A stretch of DNA of 64,000 bases from Planktothrix agardhii NIES-204 (GTDB taxonomy: Bacteria > Cyanobacteriota > Cyanobacteriia > Cyanobacteriales > Microcoleaceae). Each line of letters begins with the position of its first letter. The stretch's first letter is position 1. The DNA is taken from NCBI GenBank assembly GCA_003609755.1, contig AP017991.1, positions 2,683,501 through 2,747,500 on the forward strand, written 5' to 3'. The notes beneath the pieces are model-generated. The model had not been told where the DNA came from and did no database searches. It saw only the letters and a program-made list of their open reading frames with translations. The translations under genes and the position numbers were made by a program. Below, one piece after another: positions 55,177-63,799 of the stretch.

Positions 55177-55968
55177 ATGATAAACGATAAACCAACTTTA
55201 CTAGCGCTAGATTTTGATGGGGTTCTTTGTGACGGACTTCTGGAATATTTTCAAACCGCATGGCGAACCTATTGTCAACTTTGGTCGGTTCCGACCGACG
55301 TTTCGCCGGAAGCATTGGCTCCTTTATTTTATCGAACTCGCCCGGTGATTGAAATTGGTTGGGAAATGCCTGTTTTAATTCGGGCTTTGGTTTTGGGAAT
55401 TTCTGAAGGTGAAATTTTACACAATTGGTCGGGAATTGCTCACAATATCGTAACGGAAGAACAATTACATGCGGAAATAATTGGCCCCCATTTGGATAGG
55501 GTTCGGGATGAATGGATTGATACGGATTTATCGGGTTGGCTAGGATTACATCGGTTTTATCCGGGTGTGATTGAACGAATTAAACCTTTAATTGAAAAGG
55601 GTTTTCCTGTTTATATTATTACCACGAAAGAGGAAAGATTTGTGCGATCGCTCCTCCAAGAACAAGGAGTTACCCCACCCGAAAATCAACTTTTTGGCAA
55701 AGGCTATAAACGCCCTAAATATGAAATTTTACGGGAATTATTAGCAAGTATTGAACCGACTCCGAATATTTGGTTTATTGAAGATCGCTTACAAACGTTA
55801 TTATCGGTGCAACAACAACCGGATTTAAACAAGGTGCAATTATTCTTAGCAAATTGGGGTTATAATCTTCAAAAAGAACGGGATTTGGCTTTGGAATCTT
55901 CAGCTATTCATTTATTATCTTTGCCTCAATTTAGCCAGAACTTTTCTGAATGGTTGACTGTTGAATAG
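55177..55968 (+). CDS. HAD-family hydrolase, 263 aa
   Basis: Haloacid-dehalogenase-type phosphatase: motif I LALDFDGVLCDG (the first Asp is the nucleophile), motif II-like VYIITTKEERF, and motif III/IV region FGKGYKRPKYEIL and IWFIEDRLQTL (Glu-Asp of motif IV). Cyanobacterial members of this type act on small phosphorylated metabolites; the substrate is unknown. Start at the ATG 55177. Confidence 0.82.
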   Translation: MINDKPTLLALDFDGVLCDGLLEYFQTAWRTYCQLWSVPTDVSPEALAPLFYRTRPVIEIGWEMPVLIRALVLGISEGEILHNWSGIAHNIVTEEQLHAEIIGPHLDRVRDEWIDTDLSGWLGLHRFYPGVIERIKPLIEKGFPVYIITTKEERFVRSLLQEQGVTPPENQLFGKGYKRPKYEILRELLASIEPTPNIWFIEDRLQTLLSVQQQPDLNKVQLFLANWGYNLQKERDLALESSAIHLLSLPQFSQNFSEWLTVE

Positions 55969-55984
55969 CTTCATTAAGAAATGA

Positions 55985-56176
55985 TATCAAAAATTCAAAG
56001 TTCAACCCTATCTCCCAATGTTGAACTCTGAATTTCTGTTAAGTACCTAAACAAAATTAATTACACATCCTCCACCCTGTTCCCTCCCCCCTAGCCCCCC
56101 GTGCACGGGGGGTTTGGGGGGCTGTTCCGGTGTTCCCTCTCTCAACTGGGTAATTTATTTTGTGTAACTACTTAAT
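55985..56176. repeat. Intergenic region with C/G palindrome and dispersed repeat copy
   Basis: CCCCCCGTGCACGGGGGG (about 56095-56112) is a perfect palindrome inside a longer AGCCCCCC...GGGGGGCT structure. Directly to its right, 56126-56176 is an inverse copy of the repeat at 5577-5624, ending in TCCGGTGTTCCC. The region lies between convergent genes, so the palindrome could terminate transcripts from either side. Confidence 0.7.
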
Positions 56177-57782
56177 TCCCAGACAGCATTGATGGATTTA
56201 AAGGTTGGAGTTGGGTTCCTGGGAAGTAAAAGTTTAAAATTTGTTCGCTTGACCATCCCAATTTAGCCAGATGATAAGATCCTGTCTGACTCATTCCTAC
56301 TCCATGTCCGAAACCACCGCCAACAAAAACATAACCTTTAAGGGTTTTATTGGGATTGTAAACCGGATCAATATAAAATAAAGTGCTAATCGGGGGTAAA
56401 AATGCACTTTGAATTTCATCTTTAGCAATTTCTAACATCCCTTGATCTGTCGTTACTATCATTTTCAATACTCGGCCAGTTGGCGATCTCTTTACAATCT
56501 CAACCTTTTGAACTTTCTTAAAATTAGCTTGAGGCAAATTGCGCCGTTTTAAGTAAGATCGCAATTGTACTGCAATCCCTTCTAAGGTAGCTTCTCCTCG
56601 CCAACGAAAATCAAGTTCTCCGGTTTCATTAAATCCGGTTTTCAGATTGATAAACTTTCTAAAATTAGGTTCGGAAGCTAAATTTTGTTGAGATAAATCC
56701 CAAATTTTATTCGGAGCGTCAATTACTCCTTGCAAATAGGGCCGGGGTTCCCCATTCCAAATATCATTATAATTTGCCGTGACCCCCCCACTGCTGGAAA
56801 AATACACCGCCTCCGTCAAGTTATTATTATGGGTTAAAACTAAACCTTTAGTCACCTCAATAGCTTGATCTGTAGTCGAATAAACTTCCGTTAACCCCTT
56901 ATAAACTTGACAGTCAGTATTAGCACAAAGATGATAATTGTCCGCTTCAAACCGTTGCAGGTTTTGCAAGGCGTAGGTTCGCGCTAGAACCGCCTGGGCT
57001 TCGATGGAGGCTGCCGGAGGCCAAGCACCAATTTCATGTGGCACGACGCCCCGCAAATAGGTCTCTAATGGCACATTATTAACCAGGGTGTAGGTTCCGT
57101 AGGCATCGGGTTGTAGTCGCAAACTTCCCCCATAAACCAAAGGTTCGGGATCATTGGGTTTTTGACTAACTTGAATCACATTCTCGGAGGCCGTGATCTT
57201 CAATTCATTGCGGTTGTAGCGATATCCGGCCGCCGTCCAATAGGGGGTACGTTTTTGGGTGAGAACTTGAGTTTCCAGGCGCGGCAGTTTATGGCCTTGG
57301 GCCTGTAAACTATCAATTAACCACCGCCGCAATAGGGGGGTATTGTAAACGCTGCGTTTGGCCCAAACTTGCCAGCGATCGGGTTGGGCCAGTTCCACTT
57401 CTAAACCCAGCGATCGCCATTTTTGAGCGTCTTCTTCAGCATTTTCATAGCTGCGGTGGGTACTCAAAACCACTCTTTCTTCGACTTCCGGTTCCGGGAG
57501 GGGTTCAAATCCCATTTTCAGGAGCACACTCTCAGTCTGGAGTTGTTTGTTCCCTTGGGGCGTCTGAAATTGCAGGGTTAAGTAATCTCCTGGTTGGGCT
57601 TTGAGAATCAATTTATCGGTGGGTTTATCCCCAAAATGTTGTACCACACCTATTTTTAACGTGGGGTTGAGGTCTGGAGCTTGGGGTTGTTGTTCTTGAG
57701 CGTTTGTTGGAGTGGGGGAGAGGATCAAAAAGCAGAATATACTTAATACTTTTGGAGGGGAAAATAATATCATCTTAGCCAT
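56172..57782 (-). CDS. SpoIID/LytB-domain protein, 536 aa
   Basis: A signal peptide (about residues 4-28) precedes a region of WxW-like and SPOR-type segments and a SpoIID/LytB domain containing IEAQAVLARTYALQN, SSSGGVTANYNDIWNG and the GFGHGVGMSQTGSYHLAKLG signature, the catalytic part in Bacillus SpoIID (lytic transglycosylase). In Bacillus SpoIID degrades peptidoglycan during engulfment; cyanobacterial proteins likely act in cell-wall remodelling. Starts at ATG 57782; an in-frame ATG at 57773 is also possible. Confidence 0.87.
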   Translation of the reverse strand: MAKMILFSPPKVLSIFCFLILSPTPTNAQEQQPQAPDLNPTLKIGVVQHFGDKPTDKLILKAQPGDYLTLQFQTPQGNKQLQTESVLLKMGFEPLPEPEVEERVVLSTHRSYENAEEDAQKWRSLGLEVELAQPDRWQVWAKRSVYNTPLLRRWLIDSLQAQGHKLPRLETQVLTQKRTPYWTAAGYRYNRNELKITASENVIQVSQKPNDPEPLVYGGSLRLQPDAYGTYTLVNNVPLETYLRGVVPHEIGAWPPAASIEAQAVLARTYALQNLQRFEADNYHLCANTDCQVYKGLTEVYSTTDQAIEVTKGLVLTHNNNLTEAVYFSSSGGVTANYNDIWNGEPRPYLQGVIDAPNKIWDLSQQNLASEPNFRKFINLKTGFNETGELDFRWRGEATLEGIAVQLRSYLKRRNLPQANFKKVQKVEIVKRSPTGRVLKMIVTTDQGMLEIAKDEIQSAFLPPISTLFYIDPVYNPNKTLKGYVFVGGGFGHGVGMSQTGSYHLAKLGWSSEQILNFYFPGTQLQPLNPSMLSGN

Positions 57783-57811
57783 ATTAATTACTGCTATAGT
57801 TGTTGATTTAG

Positions 57812-57856
57812 TTATTCTTCTTCAGATGATTCTTGTGTAATTAAATATCGGCTCAT
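57812..57856 (-). pseudogene. ParE toxin stump, 14 codons
   Basis: Beginning with an ATG that overlaps the parD stop (ATGA), the frame reads MSRYLITQESSEEE and then stops. ParE-type toxins commonly begin MSRYxxxxxA. The rest of the toxin is gone; the next gene starts 29 bases further on. This overlap arrangement is standard for parDE operons. Confidence 0.6.
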
Positions 57857-58137
57857 GACATTACTTCCTCTGCTTGAAGTTCAGCTTCCATCCGTTGCAA
57901 ATCGGCTTCTAATTCAGCAAAAACTTCTTCACCATCTAAACCTTCACCTCGATCTAGTTCTGCAATTCCTTCTTGAATTTTAGCTTTTAATTCGGCTAAC
58001 TTAGCTTCCCGAATGCGATCGCGTTGATCTAATAACATTAACGCTTCCCCAATGACATCACTCACAGAAGCATAGCGACCGCTATTAACTTTATCCTGAA
58101 TAAACTCTGTTAAGTGCTTCGTTAATGGAATTTGCAT
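57853..58137 (-). CDS. parD: ParD-type antitoxin, orphan
   Basis: Residues 1-50 (IPLTKHLTEFIQDKVNSGRYASVSDVIGEALMLL) form a ribbon-helix-helix DNA-binding domain typical of ParD/CopG-family antitoxins, followed by a long charged helical tail that would bind a ParE toxin. The toxin gene has been reduced to 14 codons, so the antitoxin is now an orphan, possibly autoregulating or countering a toxin encoded elsewhere. Confidence 0.82.
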   Translation of the reverse strand: MQIPLTKHLTEFIQDKVNSGRYASVSDVIGEALMLLDQRDRIREAKLAELKAKIQEGIAELDRGEGLDGEEVFAELEADLQRMEAELQAEEVMS

Positions 58138-58293
58138 GGTTTCAATATCCTTAATTCGTCTTGACCATCAATTTATAGTTTAATCGTTTTTTAGGATAAC
58201 CGCAAATAAAACCCGGCTATCCTTGAGAGATAAAATCAAGAAAACCGGATTTACTTAATATTAACTTATTAAGGATTAATTAACAGGGGTTTT

Positions 58294-58860
58294 TTATTGC
58301 GATCCCATCCATCGGGGATCACCATTTTCATTGCGTAATTGTAAGGTTTGATTGCCTTTTTTAATCTCTCCGACAATTAAAGATTGTTGTCCTCCCCAGT
58401 CAATTCGTGTTCCCGTAACTTCTACGGTATCATTGGGTTTAATTTGAAAGTTTTGTTGTTCTAAATACCACACAGGGCCAATATGAAGTCCTAGAGTTTC
58501 TGTATTTGTTTTAATCTGTAAATACATACCATGAGGCATTTGATTTCCTCGATTTCCTGGTTGTATTTCTAATATTGTTCCTTGAACTGTTTCTACACGA
58601 CTCGGATCATACATCATCCCAGAATATTGCCCTTTTCCTCTTTGGGAATTTCCCCGCCAACCCTGACCCATCATGGGATGATTTTGCCCCATAAGTTCGT
58701 GGCAGGGGGGATCAAAATCATTGTCATTGGTAGGGGTTGATTGGGGAAAATTGGAGTTAGGTTGTGCAAATAAAGGCGGGGAATAATTAAGGGAAATAAA
58801 AGCAATCCCTGTAGCAATTACAGCGCTTGTAACTAAAGTTTTAGATAAATTAATTTTCAT
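58294..58860 (-). CDS. Secreted Met/His-rich OB-fold-like protein, 188 aa
   Basis: A signal peptide (about residues 1-32) precedes a Met/His-rich stretch (CHELMGQNHPMMGQ and GQYSGMMYDPS) and a small beta domain (ETVQGTILEIQPG, LGLHIGPVWYLE, DTVEVTGTRIDW). The Met/His clusters suggest copper or another metal. A truncated response regulator lies upstream, in the same direction, so a lost two-component metal-response link can be guessed. Confidence 0.6.
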   Translation of the reverse strand: MKINLSKTLVTSAVIATGIAFISLNYSPPLFAQPNSNFPQSTPTNDNDFDPPCHELMGQNHPMMGQGWRGNSQRGKGQYSGMMYDPSRVETVQGTILEIQPGNRGNQMPHGMYLQIKTNTETLGLHIGPVWYLEQQNFQIKPNDTVEVTGTRIDWGGQQSLIVGEIKKGNQTLQLRNENGDPRWMGSQ

Positions 58861-59065
58861 GGTTCAGTCCTCCTGGTGAATTAACCAGTTTTGCCGATAG
58901 ATATATGATAAAGTATCCTGCAAGTGAAGAGTCTAGTTAAGTTGATAAAACTTTATAAAAAATAGCAAATCTTCATCAAATTAAGAATAGATTAGTTTGT
59001 TCTTTTCCCTTGAGAATAGGGCAGAAAAATTGTATAGCAATCCTAAATGATTTGTGATAAAAATC

Positions 59066-59125
59066 TGTAGGGGGTTTTGTCTCTAAACCCTCTTTGCGTC
59101 TGGGTTTGGAGATCAAACCCCTACG
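59066..59125. repeat. GTAGGGGGTTTTG hairpin, 24-bp arms
   Basis: GTAGGGGGTTTTGTCTC and GAGATCAAACCCCTAC bound a 60-base imperfect hairpin element. It lies 19 bases from the premature stop of the response regulator gene. Confidence 0.7.
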
Positions 59126-59144
59126 ATAAAATATTACAACCTAT

Positions 59145-59444
59145 TTAATCATCCACTCCAGCATCTAACCCCATAATTTCATCGGCTTCGGTATATTTTG
59201 CTGTTAAAATTAGAATAGGAATCAAACTGCCTTGGTGTCGTAGCTTTTGGCAGAGTTCAATTCTCGATAAGCCTGGTAATAACCAATCAAAAATAACCAA
59301 AGTGTACTGTGTCCATTGATTTTCCAAATAATCCCAAGATTCTATACCATCCCGAACCCAATCTACAATATAGGCTTTTTGGCTTAATATTCGTTTAATG
59401 GCTTCCCCTAAATCTGGTTCATTTTCCACCAACAAAATTCTCAT
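59145..59444 (-). pseudogene. Truncated OmpR-type response regulator, 99 aa
   Basis: A good receiver-domain start with phosphoacceptor Asp53 (LVIFDWLLPG) and the acidic ILLVENEPD patch; the conserved Thr and then GLDAGVDD are reached, but the frame stops exactly where DDY-x-x-KPF normally continues. The conserved Lys and the whole winged-helix DNA-binding domain are missing. The stop lies next to a hairpin repeat, suggesting a deletion or insertion that removed the 3' part. Not expected to regulate transcription. Confidence 0.75.
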
Positions 59445-59504
59445 GGTTTAAAATCCCTAAAAGGATATAAAATTTTTTCCAGTATAACCTACAAAAATAT
59501 TGCT

Positions 59505-60407
59505 ATGATTCGCCGACGTTCAACTCCTTGGATTCATCAAAAATCGAGATTTATCATTGCTAGTGTAGCTGCTTTTGGTGCAGTAATTGCCGCCTATTTA
59601 ACCTTTGTTAAACTGACAGGAGGAAGTGCGGCTTGTCCGACAACAGGTTGCGATCAAGTTCTGGAAAGTCCCTATGCCATTGTTTTTGGTTTACCCCTGC
59701 CTTTGTTTGGGTTAGTGGCTTATATTATCATGGCAGGGATGGCAGTTTCCCCTTGGTTAATTAATACAGAAACTCAAAAAAGTTTAAGAACCAAAACAGA
59801 AGATTGGACATGGATATTGATGTTTGCTCAAGCATCTGCCATGATGATTTTCAGTTTTTATCTGATGTATATAATGGCATTTGTCATTAAAGCCTTGTGT
59901 ATTTATTGTACTGCTTCTGCCATTTGTTCTATCAGTTTATTCCTTTTAGTTTTATTAGGTAAAGATTGGGAAGATCGAGGTCAACTATTTTTTATTGCGG
60001 TAGTAGTAGCAATGATCACATTAATTGGAACCTTAGCGGTATATGCTCCAATTAATAGCCCTCGCGCTGAAGAAAGTCAGTTTAACATTACCACAATATC
60101 CGACCCGGCGAATATTGAACTGGCTGAATATTTAACCCAGTCTGGGGCAAAAATGTATGGGGCTTTTTGGTGTGGTCACTGTCATGATCAAAAGCAATTA
60201 TTTGGTCAACAAGCAGTAGATAAAATGCCTTATATTGAGTGTGACAAAGAAGGTAAAAATCCTCAACTTGATTTGTGTAAAGCCAAGAATATTGAAAGTT
60301 ATCCCACCTGGGAAATTAAGGGTAAAATGTATACAGGAATTCAGAGTTTAGAAAAGTTATCAGAGGTTTCAGGATATAAAGGATCTCGGGCTTTTGGGAC
60401 TCGTTAA
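59505..60407 (+). CDS. VKOR-thioredoxin fusion (LTO1-like), 300 aa
   Basis: An N-terminal vitamin K epoxide reductase domain with about four or five helices: the loop cysteines Cys44 and Cys49 (CPTTGC) and the active-site pair Cys132 and Cys135 (CIYC) are present. It is fused to a C-terminal thioredoxin-like domain with Cys223 and Cys226 in FWCGHC. Such proteins oxidise cysteines of lumenal or periplasmic proteins and pass electrons to plastoquinone. Plant LTO1 supports photosystem II assembly. Appears complete. Confidence 0.93.
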   Translation: MIRRRSTPWIHQKSRFIIASVAAFGAVIAAYLTFVKLTGGSAACPTTGCDQVLESPYAIVFGLPLPLFGLVAYIIMAGMAVSPWLINTETQKSLRTKTEDWTWILMFAQASAMMIFSFYLMYIMAFVIKALCIYCTASAICSISLFLLVLLGKDWEDRGQLFFIAVVVAMITLIGTLAVYAPINSPRAEESQFNITTISDPANIELAEYLTQSGAKMYGAFWCGHCHDQKQLFGQQAVDKMPYIECDKEGKNPQLDLCKAKNIESYPTWEIKGKMYTGIQSLEKLSEVSGYKGSRAFGTR

Positions 60408-60430
60408 TATCAATTAAAATCTACAAACTT

Positions 60431-60485
60431 CGTTGTTGCACTTTAGTGCTAATTCCTATGGGGATGCGCTAAAGCGCAACAACGG
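60431..60485. repeat. TTGTTGCACTTTAGTGC/GCGCTAAAGCGCAACAACGG hairpin
   Basis: Two inverted half-elements of the same family as 22764-22785, separated by an AATTCC-type spacer. Located in the gap after the VKOR gene, possibly serving as terminator. Confidence 0.6.
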
Positions 60486-60506
60486 AATCTAATTGGGTTA
60501 GAATTT

Positions 60507-61354
60507 ATGCAGTTTTTACCAAATTTCAACAGATCTCGTCGCAATTTCATACAATTGAGTGCTTTAGTTGCTGCTTCTTTTCCCCTTTGGTCAAGTTGTC
60601 AAAATAACTCTCAAGCTATTTCAGAAAATGTTATTATATTGGTGCGGGAATTGCGGGAATTGCATCGGCGAAAACCTTGAAATCTCAAGGATTTCAAGTT
60701 ACTATTTTAGAAGCCCGCGATCGCATTGGGGGCAGAATTTATACAGATAAAACATTAGGTTTTCCCGTCGATTTAGGCGCGTCATGGATTCATGGAATTC
60801 AAAATAATCCGATTGGAAAACTAGCCCATGACTTTAATATTGCTATTAAACAAACCAATTATTATCATATAGATTTATATACGAATAATCAAAATAAAAT
60901 TCAAGATTCTGAATTAGAACAAGCTGAATCTCTGTATGAAAAAATTATAGCCCGGGCTAAATCTTGGAGTGAAAATTAAGAACAAGATGTCTCAGTTTAT
61001 CAAGCTGTTAACCGCTTTTTTAAACCCGATAACTTATCACCCCGTCAAGCTAAATTAGTCAATTGGTTATTAACTTCAGAAATTTTAATTGAGACAGGAG
61101 CAGACTTAGAGCAACTTTCAATTTGGGAATTGGATGAAGATGAAGCTTTTGGCGGAGAGGATTATCTTTTTCCTAATGGTTATGAGCAAATTATTCAAAA
61201 CTTAGCCCAAGGACTAGAGATTAAACTTCAACATCCCGTTACTGAAATTCAATATAATAATCAACAAGTTACTGTAAAAACTCCTCAAGGTAATTTTCAG
61301 GGAAGTGCGGTATTAATCACCGTACTATGGTATGAAGATTTTTTCCAATACTAA
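60507..61354 (+). pseudogene. Flavin amine oxidase, broken
   Basis: The first part reads MQFLPNFNRSRRNFIQL with a Tat-like signal, then loses frame just before the FAD-binding motif (expected GAGIAGIASAK, seen in the next frame at about 60640-60675). The frame then carries EARDRIGGRIYTDKTLGFPVDLGASWIHG, typical of flavin amine oxidases, and a stop at 60977-60979. A third stretch (61000-61354) continues the family without a start and ends well before the C-terminal FAD-binding part. At least one frameshift, one stop and a 3' deletion are present. Confidence 0.8.
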
Positions 61355-61601
61355 TAGGTGTGGCTTTTTGTTTTGAGCTATTTTAGTAAAAGGATGAACT
61401 TAAGATGCAACTCAGCAACCATGATAGAATAGGTCAATCTTTGACATTATTAAGTCAAGCATTATCTCCTTATGTCTAGGAAAAAATGAGGCGAGTTTAC
61501 TAGGTTGACTTTCCATCATGATCATTATAGCGATCGCTCATCCCCAATTTTATCAAAACAATCCATTTTTGAGGCAAATTTTGGGATAGTTAACAATAGG
61601 G
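61355..61601. other. Intergenic region with HIP1 site
   Basis: Between the amine oxidase remnant and the DNA methyltransferase. It includes the HEPN-like fragment, a GCGATCGC site (about 61531-61538) and nothing else that I can support. Confidence 0.4.
61405..61479 (+). pseudogene. Swt1/HEPN-type N-terminal fragment
   Basis: A 24-codon frame MQLSNHDRIGQSLTLL followed by SQALSPYV and a stop. The HDRIG...LL....L.P(F/Y)V pattern resembles the start of Swt1-type HEPN-domain proteins found in some phage-defence loci. All catalytic parts are gone. Identification rests on a short segment and is tentative. Confidence 0.4.
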
Positions 61602-62504
61602 ATGGGTTATATTAGGATAATGATCAAAAATTTAAGCTCGATGACTATTACTGAATTTATTAATAAAATAGTCCAAGGAGATTGTATCGAAGTGATGAAA
61701 AACTTCGAGAATAACTGTATTGATATGGTGTTAACTTCTCCCCCCTATGATAACCTGAGAAAATACAGAGGTTTTGTATTTCCCTTTGAAGATATTGCTA
61801 GAGAATTATACCGGGTGATTAAACCAGGGGGGGTTATGGTTTGGGTGGTTGCTGACGCCACTATTGAGGGAAGTGAAACTGGAACCAGCTTTAAACAGGC
61901 GATATTTTTTAAAGAAATTGGTTTTAATATTCATGATACCATGATCTTTAGAAAAAGAAATCCTATTCCACAAATTTATCGACGCAGATATAGTAATGAA
62001 TTTGAATATATGTTTGTTTTCAGTAAAGGTCAAGTTGCTACCCATAACGCCCTAATGGTAGACTGTTTACACGCCGGATTAGAACTAAATGGCACAACCT
62101 ATAAAAATTATTCAAAGGATGATCAAAAACGTTCAAAAATGGCAAAACCTGTAAAGAATCAAAAAATTAAAGGGAATATTTGGGAATATGTAGTGGGAAA
62201 AAATCTCGAAGATCAAGAAGCTAAAAATCACCCTGCACCCTTTCCCTGTGAATTAGCGAGGGATCATATTTATTCTTGGTCAAATGCTGGGGATTTGATT
62301 CTTGACCCGATGTGTGGAAGTGGGACAACTTGCAAAGTTGCTCAACAAATGGGGAGAAATTTTATCGGAATTGATATTAGTCCAGAATACTGTGAAATTG
62401 CGAGAAATCGAATTGAAAAAGTCGATGGATTCCAGTTGCAATTGCCCCTAGATACCATCGAATTAAATCAAAATTCTATTCCGTCATTACCCCAACTTTC
62501 CTAA
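61602..62504 (+). CDS. Beta-class DNA methyltransferase, orphan
   Basis: The motif order IV then I (SPPYDNLRKYRG before DPMCGSGTTCKVA) defines a beta-class amino-methyltransferase acting on adenine N6 or cytosine N4. The target-recognition part lies between. No restriction enzyme gene is adjacent; upstream is only a HEPN-like stump and downstream a convergent ABC permease. In-frame ATGs at 61620 and 61641 are alternative starts. Probably an orphan or a remnant of a larger defence unit. Confidence 0.85.
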   Translation: MGYIRIMIKNLSSMTITEFINKIVQGDCIEVMKNFENNCIDMVLTSPPYDNLRKYRGFVFPFEDIARELYRVIKPGGVMVWVVADATIEGSETGTSFKQAIFFKEIGFNIHDTMIFRKRNPIPQIYRRRYSNEFEYMFVFSKGQVATHNALMVDCLHAGLELNGTTYKNYSKDDQKRSKMAKPVKNQKIKGNIWEYVVGKNLEDQEAKNHPAPFPCELARDHIYSWSNAGDLILDPMCGSGTTCKVAQQMGRNFIGIDISPEYCEIARNRIEKVDGFQLQLPLDTIELNQNSIPSLPQLS

Positions 62505-63526
62505 TATCTAATTCTCGGATCAATACAGGCATTCAGAACATCAATTAGAATACTAGCAGCAACAACAATAGCCGCGAAAAAGACAACAATTCCCTGCACC
62601 GTTGGATAATCTCGGAAACTAATGGCTTCATATAAACGATTAGCTAATCCCGGCCAAGAAAAGGTAACTTCCGTTAAAATTGCCCCCCCTAATAACGCTG
62701 CAAAAGTTAAACCTAAAACCGTAATTACTGGAATCATGGCATTTTTTAAAGCATGGGCTAAAACAATTCTTAATTCGGGAATTCCTCTGGCCCTAGCCGC
62801 TTCTACATAATCGGCTTTTAAAGTTTGTTTGAGGTTAACCCGCACAATGCGTTCAAAAATACCACTTAACAATAAACCTAAAGTTAAAGAAGGTAAACAG
62901 AGGTAATAAAGTGCGACTCCCAACTGCATTAAGTTTCCCGTAAATAAACTATCCAAGGTATACAAACCACTCCAACCTTCAGGAGTAGGAATTGTCACCG
63001 GAAATCGTGTTCCCAGGGGAAACCAACCCAACTGCACCGCAAATATTAACTGAAACAGCATCCCGGCCCAAAAAGGAGGAATTGCATAGGTAATAATTCC
63101 GAATAAACGGCCCCCCGTGTCCCAAATCGTATCGGGATGGGACGCGGCTACGGCCCCAACGGTAATTCCCACCGCCAAAGCCACCATCATGCTAAATAAA
63201 GCCAGTTCAACCGTTGCGGGAAAGTGATTTTGAATAATTTGCCAAACCGTTTCCCCTCGACTGGTGAGGGATGTGCCTAAATCAAGATGTAGGAGTTTTC
63301 CCATATACTCAAAATATTGTTGCCATAGAGAACCTTTTAACCCCAATTGCGATCGCAAAGCCTCCTTTGCGGCTTCGGGCGCACGGGGGCCAAGAATCGC
63401 ATCCACAGGGTCACCAGGCGTGGCGCGTAACAGCAAAAAAACCACGGTGGTAATTGTCCACAACATTAAGGGGGCTAACAGTAAACGACTAAAAACGTAA
63501 TATTGTAAAGCTTTAGAACGAGACAT
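62501..63526 (-). CDS. Oligopeptide/dipeptide-type ABC transporter permease
   Basis: A DppB/OppB-type permease with six hydrophobic helices. The N-terminal LLRATPGDPVDAILGP loop and the cytoplasmic EAA-type motif EAARARGIPELRIVLAHALKNAMIP that contacts the ATPase are present. Partner genes (DppC, DppA, ATPases) are not in the window. Its stop overlaps the convergent methyltransferase by four bases. Confidence 0.9.
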   Translation of the reverse strand: MSRSKALQYYVFSRLLLAPLMLWTITTVVFLLLRATPGDPVDAILGPRAPEAAKEALRSQLGLKGSLWQQYFEYMGKLLHLDLGTSLTSRGETVWQIIQNHFPATVELALFSMMVALAVGITVGAVAASHPDTIWDTGGRLFGIITYAIPPFWAGMLFQLIFAVQLGWFPLGTRFPVTIPTPEGWSGLYTLDSLFTGNLMQLGVALYYLCLPSLTLGLLLSGIFERIVRVNLKQTLKADYVEAARARGIPELRIVLAHALKNAMIPVITVLGLTFAALLGGAILTEVTFSWPGLANRLYEAISFRDYPTVQGIVVFFAAIVVAASILIDVLNACIDPRIRY

Positions 63527-63613
63527 AATCGACTAAAAATCACTTTAGACTTATATTAAAGCCTCTGGATCAATAAACTTACAATTCACCCCAAATAAAA
63601 AATAATTACCCTG

Positions 63614-63799
63614 TTAAAAGGAATAAATAAACGCCCGCCAATCAACTCCTTCACGGAAGATCAAATCAACGGTATCTATCGCTTCTTGAAACAATTTAGT
63701 AAATTCATCTGGCCCAAATTCTCCGCTACTGGGGCGACGTTCTCGGTCATCGGTTCCAGGTTTAGGATATTCTAAGAGATAAATAAACTTACAATTCAC
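63614..63799 (-). pseudogene. Fragment related to pentapeptide-repeat-associated domain
   Basis: A 61-codon frame with a GTG start reads PGTDDRERRPSSGEFGPDEF and TVDLIFREGVDWRAFIYSF. The latter resembles the start of a domain at the C-terminus of cyanobacterial pentapeptide-repeat proteins. The start overlaps the preceding stop (38-codon fragment at 63796-63912), so it may be the second half of a broken gene. A 20-base sequence at its start is repeated at 63572-63591. Confidence 0.4.

Noticed and set aside
60568-60750. A frame with CGNCGNC-like residues that looks like a cysteine-rich protein
   Set aside because: It is the wrong frame over the FAD-binding motif of the broken amine oxidase.
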